Shown: one piece after another, positions 16,539 through 24,381 of the stretch | Position numbering within the stretch: position 1 is the stretch's first letter | How the letters are laid out: every line of letters begins with the position of its first letter | NCBI RefSeq assembly: GCF_001729485.1 | Contig: NZ_CP017157.1 | Location: 930,001-994,000, forward strand | DNA from: Streptomyces lydicus | GTDB lineage: Bacteria > Actinomycetota > Actinomycetes > Streptomycetales > Streptomycetaceae | Reading direction: 5' to 3' | Length of the DNA stretch: 64,000 nt | Translations under genes and position numbers: made by a program | The notes under the pieces: generated by a model | The model's database searches: none | Seen by the model: only the letters and a program-made list of their open reading frames with translations | What the model was told of the DNA's origin: nothing

Positions 16539-17888
16539 ATGCGCCCCTTCCTCGCGAGCTGCCTCGGCGCGGCGTGCACCGCCGCCCTCGCCCTGCCCTT
16601 CGCGCCGGACGCCGGAGCCGGCGCCGCCGGCCGCCCGCCGGCCCCGGAACCGGCCGCGGCGCGCGCCGGTGACCTGCCGGGCAGCACCCAGTCCCTGCCG
16701 GTGGCGGCGCTCGGCGCGGCCACCCCGGACGGCACCCGCCGCGAGAACCTCGGCGCCCCCCGCACGCTCGGCCTGCCGGCCCGCGGCGTGCGGCCGTTCT
16801 CGCTGCTGGGAGTCGTCTGGGACGACGCCGACGCCGCCCTGCACGGCCGGGTCCAGGTCCGCACCCGCGCCACCGGCAGCGGCCGCTGGTCCGGCTGGCA
16901 GGACGTACAGACCCACAACGACGACGCCCCCGACCTCGGCGCGGCCGAACGGCACGACAGCGAGGTACGGGGCTCCACCGCGCCGCTGTGGGTCGGTGAC
17001 TCCGACGCCGTCCAACTGCGCATCACCCCCGAGACCCGCCGCCGTGCCCCGGTCGCCGTCCCGGCCGGGCTGCGGCTGGAACTCGTCGACCCCGGGAGCC
17101 GGCCGGGCGCCGACCGCGCCGACCGGGCCGGCCCGCCGGCCCCGCTCGGCCCGGCCGCGGCCGCCGCCTCTGCCGCCAACGCCGGCCTCGCCCCGCTCGG
17201 CGCCACCGAGATCCCGGCTCTCGACCGCGCCGCCTCCCAGGCCGACATCGCCGCCGCCGGCCTGACGCCCCCCGCGCGGACCGCCGTCGGGCCGCGCCCG
17301 CGGATCGTCACCCGGGCCGGCTGGGGCGCCGACGAGTCGCTGCGCGAGAAGAAGTTCATCTACACCAAGGCCGTGCGCGCCGCCTTCGTCCACCACAGCG
17401 GATCGGGCAACAACTACAGCTGCGCACAGGCCCCTTCGCTGATCCGCGCGATGTACCGCTTCCACGTCAGGAGCAACCACTGGCGGGACATCGGCTACAA
17501 CTTCCTCGTCGACAAGTGCGGAACGGTCTACGAGGGCCGCGCCGGCGGCGTCGCCAAGCCCGTCATGGGCGCCCACACCCTCGGCTTCAACAACGACAGC
17601 ACCGGCATCGCCGTCCTCGGCACCTTCACCGGCGAGGAGCCGCCCAAGCCCGCGCTCGACGCGATTTCCCGTCTGACGGCCTGGAAGCTCGGCCTGAACA
17701 GCGTCGACCCGCGCGCCACCGTCCAGATGCTGTCCGGCGGCGGCAACCGCTACCCCAAGGGCGCCAAGGTCCGGATGCACACCATCGCCGGCCACCGGGA
17801 CGGCTTCCTCACCGACTGTCCCGGTGCCCACCTCTACAACAAGCTCGCCGGCACCCGCCTCGCGGCCGCTCAACTCCAGGGTCGCTGA
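16539..17888 (+). CDS. Exported N-acetylmuramoyl-L-alanine amidase (PGRP/amidase_2 type)
   Basis: 449 residues from the ATG at 16539; an ATG three codons upstream is equally possible and neither has a clear ribosome site. A signal peptide (MRPFLASCLGAACTAALALP) is followed by a Pro/Ala-rich region and a beta-rich N-terminal module (about residues 60-190). From about residue 255 there is a PGRP-type amidase: RAGWGADESLR, AAFVHHSGSGNNYSCAQ (first zinc His), WRDIGYNFLVDKCGTVYEGRAGG (conserved Tyr), and HTIAGHRDGFLTDCPGAHLY (second His and Cys ligand). Predicted to cleave the amide between MurNAc and the stem peptide outside the cell. Confidence 0.93.
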   Translation: MRPFLASCLGAACTAALALPFAPDAGAGAAGRPPAPEPAAARAGDLPGSTQSLPVAALGAATPDGTRRENLGAPRTLGLPARGVRPFSLLGVVWDDADAALHGRVQVRTRATGSGRWSGWQDVQTHNDDAPDLGAAERHDSEVRGSTAPLWVGDSDAVQLRITPETRRRAPVAVPAGLRLELVDPGSRPGADRADRAGPPAPLGPAAAAASAANAGLAPLGATEIPALDRAASQADIAAAGLTPPARTAVGPRPRIVTRAGWGADESLREKKFIYTKAVRAAFVHHSGSGNNYSCAQAPSLIRAMYRFHVRSNHWRDIGYNFLVDKCGTVYEGRAGGVAKPVMGAHTLGFNNDSTGIAVLGTFTGEEPPKPALDAISRLTAWKLGLNSVDPRATVQMLSGGGNRYPKGAKVRMHTIAGHRDGFLTDCPGAHLYNKLAGTRLAAAQLQGR

Positions 17889-18106
17889 CCCGATTTTGGC
17901 CGGTCACAGCGGAACTCGGTGGTTTGCGCGGGTCTGCTGTGGCATGTTGCTGTCACCAATGAACCACTCCTGCGGTGCGCGCGTCCTAACGATCACGACA
18001 ATTGCGTCTCCGTTGTGTTCCACGTCCCACCCAGGGCGACCGGAAAACCGTCTGCCTACACTGGTCCGCCGATCGGCCGACCCCAGCAGGAAGCAGAGAA
18101 GACAAG

Positions 18107-19189
18107 GTGACTGAAGCGATCCTTCTGGTCGGCGGCAAGGGCACCCGGCTGCGCCCGCTGACGGCGCGTACGCCCAAGCCCATGGTCCCCGCGGCGGGTG
18201 TGCCGTTCCTCACCCACCAGCTCGCCCGCGCCCGGGCCGCCGGTGTCGAGCACATCGTCCTGGCCACCTCCTACCTCGCCGAGGTCTTCGAGCCGTACTT
18301 CGGCGACGGATCGGCCCTCGGACTGCACCTGGAGTACGTCACCGAGCGGGAGCCGCTGGGCACCGGCGGCGCCATCCGCAACGTCGCCGAGCGCCTGCAC
18401 TCCGCCCCCGGCGACCCGGTGCTGATCTTCAACGGCGACATCCTCACCGGCCTGGACATCGGCGCCCTCGTCGACACCCACCGCACCTCCGGCGCCGATG
18501 TCTCCCTGCACCTCACCCGGGTCGAGGACCCCCGCGCCTTCGGGCTGGTGCCCACCGACGACACCGGCCGGGTCACCGCCTTCCTGGAGAAGCCGCAGAC
18601 CCCCGAGGAGATCGTCACCGACCAGATCAACGCCGGCGCCTACGTCTTCAACCGGTCGGTCATCGACGCCATCCCGGCCGACCGCCCGGTCTCCGTGGAG
18701 CGCGAGACGTTCCCCGGGCTCCTCGCCGACGGCGCCCACCTCCAGGGCATGGTCGACTCCACCTACTGGCTCGACCTCGGCACCCCGCAGGCGTTCGTCC
18801 GGGGTTCCGCCGACCTCGTCCTCGGCCGCGCCCCGTCCCCGGCGGTGCCCGGCCGCCGCGGCGACCGCCTGGTCATGGAGACCGCCGAGGTCGCCGTGGA
18901 CGCCAAGCTGACCGGCGGCACCGTCGCCGGCCCGCGCACGGTCATCGGCGCCGGCGCCCGCATCGACGGCAGCGCCGTCCTCGAAGGAGCGGTCGTCGAG
19001 GAGGGCGCCCACATCCGCGACTCGCTGATCGGCGCCGGGGCGCGCATCGGGGCCCGTACGGTCCTGGACGGCGCGGTCATCGGCGACGGCGCGGTGATCG
19101 GCGCGGACAACGAGCTGCGCGACGGGATCCGGATCTGGTGCGACGCCCGCATCCCGGACGCCGCGGTGCGCTTCTCCTCCGACCAGTAG
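18107..19189 (+). CDS. manC: Mannose-1-phosphate guanylyltransferase / NDP-sugar pyrophosphorylase
   Basis: 360 residues from a GTG at 18107 with a purine-rich AGAGAAG site upstream. The N-terminal nucleotidyltransferase domain begins LLVGGKGTRLRPLTARTPKP, the pyrophosphorylase signature. FNGDILTG is the catalytic Asp, and FLEKPQ and YWLDLGTPQAF are further signature blocks. The C-terminal third is a left-handed beta-helix of hexapeptide repeats (GARIDGSAVLEGAVVEEG). From position and similarity to the mycobacterial GDP-mannose enzyme it should make GDP-mannose from mannose-1-phosphate and GTP. It belongs with the phosphomannomutase and manA 13-16 kb downstream. The nucleotide specificity is inferred from context. 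Confidence 0.85.
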   Translation: MTEAILLVGGKGTRLRPLTARTPKPMVPAAGVPFLTHQLARARAAGVEHIVLATSYLAEVFEPYFGDGSALGLHLEYVTEREPLGTGGAIRNVAERLHSAPGDPVLIFNGDILTGLDIGALVDTHRTSGADVSLHLTRVEDPRAFGLVPTDDTGRVTAFLEKPQTPEEIVTDQINAGAYVFNRSVIDAIPADRPVSVERETFPGLLADGAHLQGMVDSTYWLDLGTPQAFVRGSADLVLGRAPSPAVPGRRGDRLVMETAEVAVDAKLTGGTVAGPRTVIGAGARIDGSAVLEGAVVEEGAHIRDSLIGAGARIGARTVLDGAVIGDGAVIGADNELRDGIRIWCDARIPDAAVRFSSDQ

Positions 19190-19198
19190 GGCGGCCCC

Positions 19199-19219
19199 GG
19201 GGCCGGCGTCGCCGGCCCC
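19199..19219 (+). terminator. GC-rich hairpin after manC
   Basis: A perfect 9-bp stem (19199-19207 with 19211-19219) with a 3-nt loop, 10 bp beyond the stop and just before the -10 of the next gene. Probably insulates the two transcripts. Confidence 0.55.
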
Positions 19220-19228
19220 GCCATCGCC

Positions 19229-19240
19229 TAACCTGGCCGC
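19229..19240 (+). promoter_or_regulatory. Leaderless promoter -10 of the DNA glycosylase gene
   Basis: TAACCT (19229-19234) sits 6 nt before the ATG at 19241 and no ribosome-binding site is present, which indicates a leaderless transcript. Confidence 0.6.
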
Positions 19241-20146
19241 ATGCCCGCCCGCACCTGGGTTCCGCCCGGCCCCTACGACCTGCACCGCACGCTGTGCGTG
19301 CTGCGGCGCGGCCCCGGCGACCCGGCGTTCGCGACGCGCGGCGGCGAACTGTGGCGGGCCTGCCGGACGCCCGAGGGCCCCGGCACGCTGCGCCTGGTGG
19401 CGCGGGCGGCCGAGGGCCGGGTCGAGGCCGAGGGCTGGGGGCCGGGCGCGGACTGGCTGCTGGAGCACCTGCCCGAGCTGCTGGGGGAGCGGGACGACCC
19501 GGAGCTGCTGACCGCCCGGCACCGCGTCGTCCACGAGGCGCGCCGGCGCCACCCCGGCGTCCGGCTGGCCCGCACCGGCCTGGTCCTGGAGTCGCTGATC
19601 CCCTCGGTCCTGGAGCAGAAGGTCACCGCCGACGAGGCGTACCGCGCCTGGCGGCTCCTGCTGCAGCGGCACGGCGAGCCCGCGCCCGGCCCCTGGGACC
19701 GGCTGCGGGTGATGCCCGAGCCGCGCGGCTGGGCGCTGATCCCCTCCTGGGAGTGGCACCGCGCCGGCGTGGACGCCAAGCGCTCCTCGACGATCCTGCG
19801 GGCGGTGCGGGTCGCGCGGCGCATGGAGGAGGCGGCCGGGATGGAGCTCGCGGACGCCACCCGCCGGCTGACCGCGATACCGGGCATCGGCCCGTGGACC
19901 GCCGCCGAGACGCTCCAGCGCACCCTCGGCGCCCCCGACGCGCTCACGGTCGGCGACCTCCACCTGCCGAAGATCATCGGCTATGCGCTCACCGGCCGGC
20001 GCGGCACCACCGACGCGCAGATGCTCGACCTGCTCGCCCCCTACGCGGGCCAGCGCCACCGCGCCGCCCGCCTCATCCTGCTCGCGGGCATCACCCCGCC
20101 CCGCCGGGCCCCCCGCTTCCCGGTCGGCGACATCGCCCGCCTCTGA
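19241..20146 (+). CDS. AlkA-type DNA-3-methyladenine glycosylase (HhH-GPD superfamily)
   Basis: 301 residues, leaderless ATG. The C-terminal half holds the helix-hairpin-helix: LTAIPGIGPWTAAETLQ, then VGDLHLPK, whose Asp is in the catalytic aspartate position of HhH-GPD glycosylases. SVLEQKVTADEAYRAWR is the conserved helix ahead of the hairpin, with QKV for the usual Q(Q/K)VS. The family removes alkylated bases from DNA. The N-terminal 80 residues are a divergent AlkA-like beta domain. No iron-sulfur cysteine cluster is present. It is transcribed alone and converges on fbiB. Confidence 0.9.
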   Translation: MPARTWVPPGPYDLHRTLCVLRRGPGDPAFATRGGELWRACRTPEGPGTLRLVARAAEGRVEAEGWGPGADWLLEHLPELLGERDDPELLTARHRVVHEARRRHPGVRLARTGLVLESLIPSVLEQKVTADEAYRAWRLLLQRHGEPAPGPWDRLRVMPEPRGWALIPSWEWHRAGVDAKRSSTILRAVRVARRMEEAAGMELADATRRLTAIPGIGPWTAAETLQRTLGAPDALTVGDLHLPKIIGYALTGRRGTTDAQMLDLLAPYAGQRHRAARLILLAGITPPRRAPRFPVGDIARL

Positions 20147-20192
20147 CCGGCCCCGGCGCCGCCGCCCCGCGGCCGGCACCGGCGCACCGGCG

Positions 20193-21515
20193 TCAGCGCA
20201 CCACGACGAAGTCGTCGGCCGGGCGCGGCGGCCGCTCCTTGGGCGCCTCGGCCGCGTGCCCGATCGCCACCGCGCCCATCGGCTCCCAGTCGCCGGGCAG
20301 CCCCAGGACGTCCCGTACGGCGTCCCGGCAGAACATCGTCGAGGAGATCCACGCGGAGCCCAGGCGTTCGCCCGCCAGCGCGACCAGGAAGTTCTGGATC
20401 CCCGCGCCGTGGGCGACCACGAACATCTCGCGCTCGGCGGCGTTGCGCCGCGCGTCCGGGTAGGTGTGCGCGCCGTCGGTCACCAGGCACGGCACCGCCA
20501 GGTACGGCGCCTGCCGCAGCACGTCACCGCGCCGCACCCGCTTGGCGACGGACTCCTCCGACTTGCCGTCGGCGCGCAGGTCCGCGATCCAGGCGTCCCG
20601 CATCGTGTCCAGCAGCCGCGTCCTGGACTCCGCCGACTCCAGCAGCACGAACCGCCACGGCGTGGTGTGGTGCGGCGCCGGAGCCGTGAGCGCCGCCGCC
20701 ACCGCGCGCCGGACCGCCCCCGGGTCGACCGGCTCGCCGGTGAACGCCCGGACCGTACGCCGCAGCGTCACCGCCTCCCGTACGGCCTCCGAGGTGCCCA
20801 GCCGGAACATGTCGTCCGCGGCCCCGCGCACCATCGCGCGGGCCCCGGCACCGTCGCCGGCCGCCTCGACGACGTGCCCGAGGCCGCGCACCACCGCGAC
20901 CGGCAGCCCGGCCGCCTTGCCCTTCACCAGGTCACCGGCGGCGGCCAGTTCGTCGGCGGTGGCCACCACCGTGGCGCTGAGCGGATTGCCGTACGCGTCG
21001 GTGCCGCCGCGCAGATCGTCCAGCACCCGCACCCCGGCCGCCCCGATGGCGACATCGGTGAGGCCGTTGCGCCAGGGCCGCCCGAAGGTGTCGCTGATGA
21101 CGACGCCGACGTCGACGCCGAGCGCGGCGCGCAGGCCCGCGCGCAGGGCACGGGCCGAGGCATCCGGGTCCTCGGGCAGCAACAGCACGGTGCCGTGCGG
21201 GGTGTTGGAGGCGTCCACGCCGGCCGCCGCCATCACCAGGCCCTGCCGGTTCTCCACGATCCGCAGCGTGCCGCGGCGGGCCACCACCCGTACCGTCTCC
21301 CGGTCGATCGCCGCCTCCCGGTCGGTTGCCCGGACCACCCGTCCCTCGGCCTTGCTGACGATCTTCGAGGTCACCAGCAGCACGTCGCCGTCGGCGAGCC
21401 CGGGCGGCCCGTCGGCGGTCGCCGCCGCGGCGATCAGCTTCGCCAGGTCGTCGCCGGGCCGCACCTCGGGGATCCCCGGCAGTGCCCAGACCCGGTACCC
21501 GGGCAGCCGGGTCAC
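20193..21515 (-). CDS. fbiB: Coenzyme F420:L-glutamate ligase / dehydro-F420 reductase (FbiB)
   Basis: 440 residues from a GTG at 21515 that overlaps the fbiA stop as GTGA, so the two genes are translationally coupled. The N-terminal CofE-like domain (about 1-245) contains [16 protein letters not shown] and [21 protein letters not shown] and adds glutamates to F420-0 using GTP. The C-terminal FMN nitroreductase-like domain (about 250-440) contains [15 protein letters not shown] and [13 protein letters not shown] and reduces dehydro-F420. This two-domain form is the actinobacterial FbiB. Confidence 0.96.
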   Translation of the reverse strand: MTRLPGYRVWALPGIPEVRPGDDLAKLIAAAATADGPPGLADGDVLLVTSKIVSKAEGRVVRATDREAAIDRETVRVVARRGTLRIVENRQGLVMAAAGVDASNTPHGTVLLLPEDPDASARALRAGLRAALGVDVGVVISDTFGRPWRNGLTDVAIGAAGVRVLDDLRGGTDAYGNPLSATVVATADELAAAGDLVKGKAAGLPVAVVRGLGHVVEAAGDGAGARAMVRGAADDMFRLGTSEAVREAVTLRRTVRAFTGEPVDPGAVRRAVAAALTAPAPHHTTPWRFVLLESAESRTRLLDTMRDAWIADLRADGKSEESVAKRVRRGDVLRQAPYLAVPCLVTDGAHTYPDARRNAAEREMFVVAHGAGIQNFLVALAGERLGSAWISSTMFCRDAVRDVLGLPGDWEPMGAVAIGHAAEAPKERPPRPADDFVVVR

Positions 21516-22501
21516 GCCCGGACCTCCTCGGCGAGCGCCAGCGCCTCGCGGGCCATCGCGGCGGTCGCGTCCAGGTCCGTCATCATCAGCGGTACCGCCC
21601 GGCAGCGGATGCCGGCGGCCTCGACCTCCGGCACCCGTCCCGCGTCCACGGTGTCGACCAGCCAGCCGTCCAGCAGCCCGGCGCCGGCGCCGTCCCGCGC
21701 GGGCCGCCGCCTCGCCCCGTAGTGTCCGGCCACCGCCGAGGCGGTGGACGCCACGCCGACCGCGGCCAGCACCTTGTCGGCCATCCCGCGCACCGGTGCG
21801 TCACCGACGAGGGGGGAGAGGCCCACGACGGGCGCGCCGGCCTCCGCGATGGCCTCCCGGATGCCCGGGACGGCGAGGATGGTGCCGACGCTGACGACGG
21901 GGTTGGACGGCGGGAAGAGGATCACGTCGGCCTGCGCGACGGCCTCCAGCACGCCGGGCGCGGGCGCGGCCTGCTCGGCGCCGACGGGCACCACGGCCTT
22001 GGCGTCCACCGAGGCGCGCAGCCGCACCCAGTACTCCTGGAAGTGCACCGCCCGCTGTTCGCCGTCCTCCTCGATGGCGACGTGGGTCTCGATCCGGTCG
22101 TCGGTCATCGGGAGCAGCCGGACGCCCGGCTGCCAGCGGTCGCACAGCGCCTGGGTCACGGCGCTGAGCGGGTACCCGGCGCCGAGCATCTGGGTGCGGA
22201 CGATGTGCGTGGCGAAGTCCCGGTCGCCGAGCCCGAACCACTCGGGGCCGACGCCGTAGGCCGCCAACTCCTCCTTCACCCGGAAGGTTTCGTCGGCGCG
22301 GCCCCAGCCCTGGTCCTCGTTGATGCCGCCGCCGAGCGTGTACATCACGGTGTCCAGGTCGGGACACACCTTGAGGCCGAACAGATGGATGTCGTCGCCG
22401 GTGTTGCCGATGACGGTGATGTCCGCGTCCGGAGCCGCTGCCTTCAGTCCCCGCAGAAAGCGGGCGCCGCCGATACCGCCGGCCAGAACCACGATTCGCA
22501 T
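21512..22501 (-). CDS. fbiA: 2-phospho-L-lactate transferase (FbiA/CofD)
   Basis: 329 residues, starting [20 protein letters not shown] with the CofD nucleotide-binding loop. Further blocks are [28 protein letters not shown] and [19 protein letters not shown]. It transfers the phospholactyl-type (in actinobacteria phosphoenolpyruvyl-type) group from the GDP-activated donor to the deazaflavin FO, giving dehydro-F420-0. The gene begins leaderless: CAGACT at 22508-22513 (minus strand) lies 6 nt before the ATG. It is followed directly by fbiB with a 4-bp overlap; fbiC, which makes FO, is not in the window. Confidence 0.96.
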   Translation of the reverse strand: MRIVVLAGGIGGARFLRGLKAAAPDADITVIGNTGDDIHLFGLKVCPDLDTVMYTLGGGINEDQGWGRADETFRVKEELAAYGVGPEWFGLGDRDFATHIVRTQMLGAGYPLSAVTQALCDRWQPGVRLLPMTDDRIETHVAIEEDGEQRAVHFQEYWVRLRASVDAKAVVPVGAEQAAPAPGVLEAVAQADVILFPPSNPVVSVGTILAVPGIREAIAEAGAPVVGLSPLVGDAPVRGMADKVLAAVGVASTASAVAGHYGARRRPARDGAGAGLLDGWLVDTVDAGRVPEVEAAGIRCRAVPLMMTDLDATAAMAREALALAEEVRA

Positions 22502-22557
22502 GGCGACAGTCTGTCAGCCGGCGGCGGCGCCGACGGGGGCGGTGGTCAAGGTGGGCG

Positions 22558-23100
22558 TCAGGGAGCGAGCACCTCGGGCGGGGCGGCCACGACGCCGGGG
22601 GCGGCGGCCTGGCTCGGGTGCATCGGCATGTCGGTGAGACCGGGGAAGTAGACGTGCAGGCTGACCGCCGGCTTCAGGGAGTCGTTGACGACCTCGTGGA
22701 CGTAGCCGGGGGCGAACACCCGCTGCGCGCCGGCGGTGAGCGTACGGGGCCCGTCCGCGGCGTGCTCGGTCAACTCGCCCTCCAGGACGGTCAGTACACC
22801 GGAGGACCGCCCGTGGTCGTGGCGTCCGCTGCCCTGTCCGGGTACCCAGCTCAGCAGCCACACCTCGTAGCCGACCGGGGCCGCGGAGGTGGCGCCGGGT
22901 GCCTGCGGCACGGCGCGCAGCCGGTGGTACCAGCGGGTGGTGGCGTCGTAGCGGACGAGCGGCGCCCAGGAGGCGCGGTCGGCGGCGATCGCGCGGGCCA
23001 GCCCGGCGAAGCCGGCGACGGTGGCCGGGTGGGCGGGGACGGGCGGCAGCAGGTGGGGGATGGCGAGGGGATCGCCGGCGATCTGGACGTCGCTGTTCAT
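22558..23100 (-). CDS. Cysteine dioxygenase family protein (cupin)
   Basis: 180 residues from the ATG at 23100 (MNSDVQIAGDPL), with GAGGA about 11 nt upstream. An in-frame GTG at 23154 with AGGGAGAG 8 nt upstream would add 18 residues and cannot be excluded. The type I cysteine dioxygenase fold is visible: WLLSWVPGQGSGRHDHGRSSG gives two of the three iron His ligands, and the third is in VFAPGYVHEVVN. SLHVYFPGL closes the cupin. The enzyme would oxidise cysteine to cysteine sulfinate. It is divergent from whiB. Confidence 0.88.
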   Translation of the reverse strand: MNSDVQIAGDPLAIPHLLPPVPAHPATVAGFAGLARAIAADRASWAPLVRYDATTRWYHRLRAVPQAPGATSAAPVGYEVWLLSWVPGQGSGRHDHGRSSGVLTVLEGELTEHAADGPRTLTAGAQRVFAPGYVHEVVNDSLKPAVSLHVYFPGLTDMPMHPSQAAAPGVVAAPPEVLAP

Positions 23101-23690
23101 CGGTTTCGGATTCCTCGGCGGAAGTGCGGGGCGGTCGCGCAGGGGGTGCGGCACGGCGCGGGCTCTCCCTGTGGGGGGCGCGCGGCACGGGACGCGATGC
23201 AGGGGCGCTGCGGGGTGCGGCGGCGAAAAGGCTGGAGCTCAGTGGCTTCAACAGCTGGAACAGCGACAGCGGGCCTGCGCAGCGCAGAGCGACCCGTAGG
23301 CACGGGTCAGTCGGGGCGCGGCAGTCGCTGGCATGCGGTCAAGGAGACCGGGTTCGCGGCGCGATGTCAACCGGACGTCTGGTTTGCCGTAAATCTTTCA
23401 CCTCATCCGGTTACTCCGCCCGGCGAAAGGTTTGTGCAGTCCTGGACGCGGAGACATCGACCGGCAACCGCACCCCCAAACGCCGTTGCGGTCCCGTGAT
23501 CCGCTTGTGATCTTCCCCGCTCCGGCGCGCGGGGTGCAACGCGAATGCCGCCTGATCGCGTCTTCCTGGCCGACGTGGACGTGCCCGGGTGGCACGCCCA
23601 GGGAAGTGTCCTGGTTTTTACTGATTTGAACACTTTCCGTATCCGCTTGGTTCCGCCGAGTGAATAAGAGGCTCAATAGCAGATCTCGGC

Positions 23691-23720
23691 TTGACTGGCC
23701 CGGATCACCACACTTGTAAT
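23691..23720 (+). promoter_or_regulatory. whiB promoter (-35 and -10)
   Basis: TTGACT (23691-23696) and TGTAAT (23715-23720) with an 18-nt spacer form a good vegetative-type promoter 72 nt before the whiB ATG. AGTGA at 23659 and TCACC/TCACT at 23705 and 23722 resemble BldD half-sites; BldD is known to repress whiB in S. coelicolor. The match here is by eye. Confidence 0.6.
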
Positions 23721-23746
23721 TTCACTCGTGTCGTTCAGCCGAAATC

Positions 23747-23765
23747 GATCACGGCTTGATCACGG
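23747..23765. repeat. Direct repeat GATCACGG on an 11-bp period in the whiB leader
   Basis: GATCACGG occurs at 23747-23754 and again at 23758-23765, so both copies face the same side of the helix. They lie in the expected 5' untranslated region of whiB, and each includes the palindrome GATC followed by ACGG. Confidence 0.5.
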
Positions 23766-23792
23766 GGACGTAAAGACAGACGAGGGGCGCAC

Positions 23793-24056
23793 ATGACCGA
23801 GCTGTTCCAGGAATTGCTGGTCGAGGAGGCGGACGAGGAGCTCGGCTGGCAGGAGCGCGCACTGTGCGCCCAGACCGACCCCGAGTCCTTCTTCCCGGAG
23901 AAGGGTGGCTCCACCCGCGAGGCGAAGAAGGTCTGCCTCGCCTGTGAAGTCCGGTCCGAGTGCCTCGAATACGCCCTCGCCAACGACGAGCGCTTCGGTA
24001 TCTGGGGCGGTCTGTCCGAACGCGAGCGGCGCCGGCTCAAGAAGGCCGCCGTCTGA
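23793..24056 (+). CDS. whiB: WhiB developmental iron-sulfur transcription regulator
   Basis: 87 residues. Four cysteines at 25, 48, 51 and 57 (C-x22-C-x2-C-x5-C) bind a [4Fe-4S] cluster, followed by the FGIWGGLSERERR turn and the basic tail RRLKKAAV that contacts DNA. The length, the MTELFQELLV start and the tail fit WhiB itself (the WhiB2/WhmD type) rather than WblE/WhiB1 or WhiD. In Streptomyces WhiB works with WhiA to switch on sporulation septation genes. GAGGGG lies 6 nt before the ATG. The neighbourhood (fbiAB on one side, the mannose genes on the other) also matches the whiB locus. Confidence 0.95.
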   Translation: MTELFQELLVEEADEELGWQERALCAQTDPESFFPEKGGSTREAKKVCLACEVRSECLEYALANDERFGIWGGLSERERRRLKKAAV

Positions 24057-24381
24057 GATGACCGAGCAGCCGTCCGGACCGACGGCGCGCGGCCTTCCGG
24101 ACCACGCCGCCGCACCGCACCGACTCCCCATATCCCCCTATAGCGAACTCTCCGCCTCCAGCGCCCACGTCGCCGGAGGCGGACTGCTGTGCGCTGCTGC
24201 GCACCGGCCCCGTCGGGGTGGCGGCGCGAACCATTAGTGTGGGGCCCCGTCCGAGATGCGCCGCCGCCCCCCAGGGCGCGTGCGTCGCCTCGTAGTCCGT
24301 CGCAGTGTCTTCCGGGGGCGGGTGCCCTGAGCGACTTCGCCGCGGGTCCCGAACTCCCGGGTCCGGAGGGCCCGTACCTCG
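24057..24381. other. Intergenic region between whiB and the giant glycosyltransferase
   Basis: 325 bp. It holds a short AT-rich island (24138-24152) and a candidate -10 TAGTGT at 24235-24240 that could start the glycosyltransferase operon. No convincing -35 and no gene are seen. Confidence 0.4.

Larger units (their letters stand above)
23101..23792. other. Long intergenic region between the cysteine dioxygenase and whiB
   Basis: About 690 bp without a credible gene. The left 60 bp is the leader of the dioxygenase. The stretch 23380-23720 is richer in A+T than its surroundings and the right part carries the whiB promoter and repeat elements described separately. A TTGACA-like hexamer occurs on the minus strand near 23365, without a matching -10. 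Confidence 0.6.
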
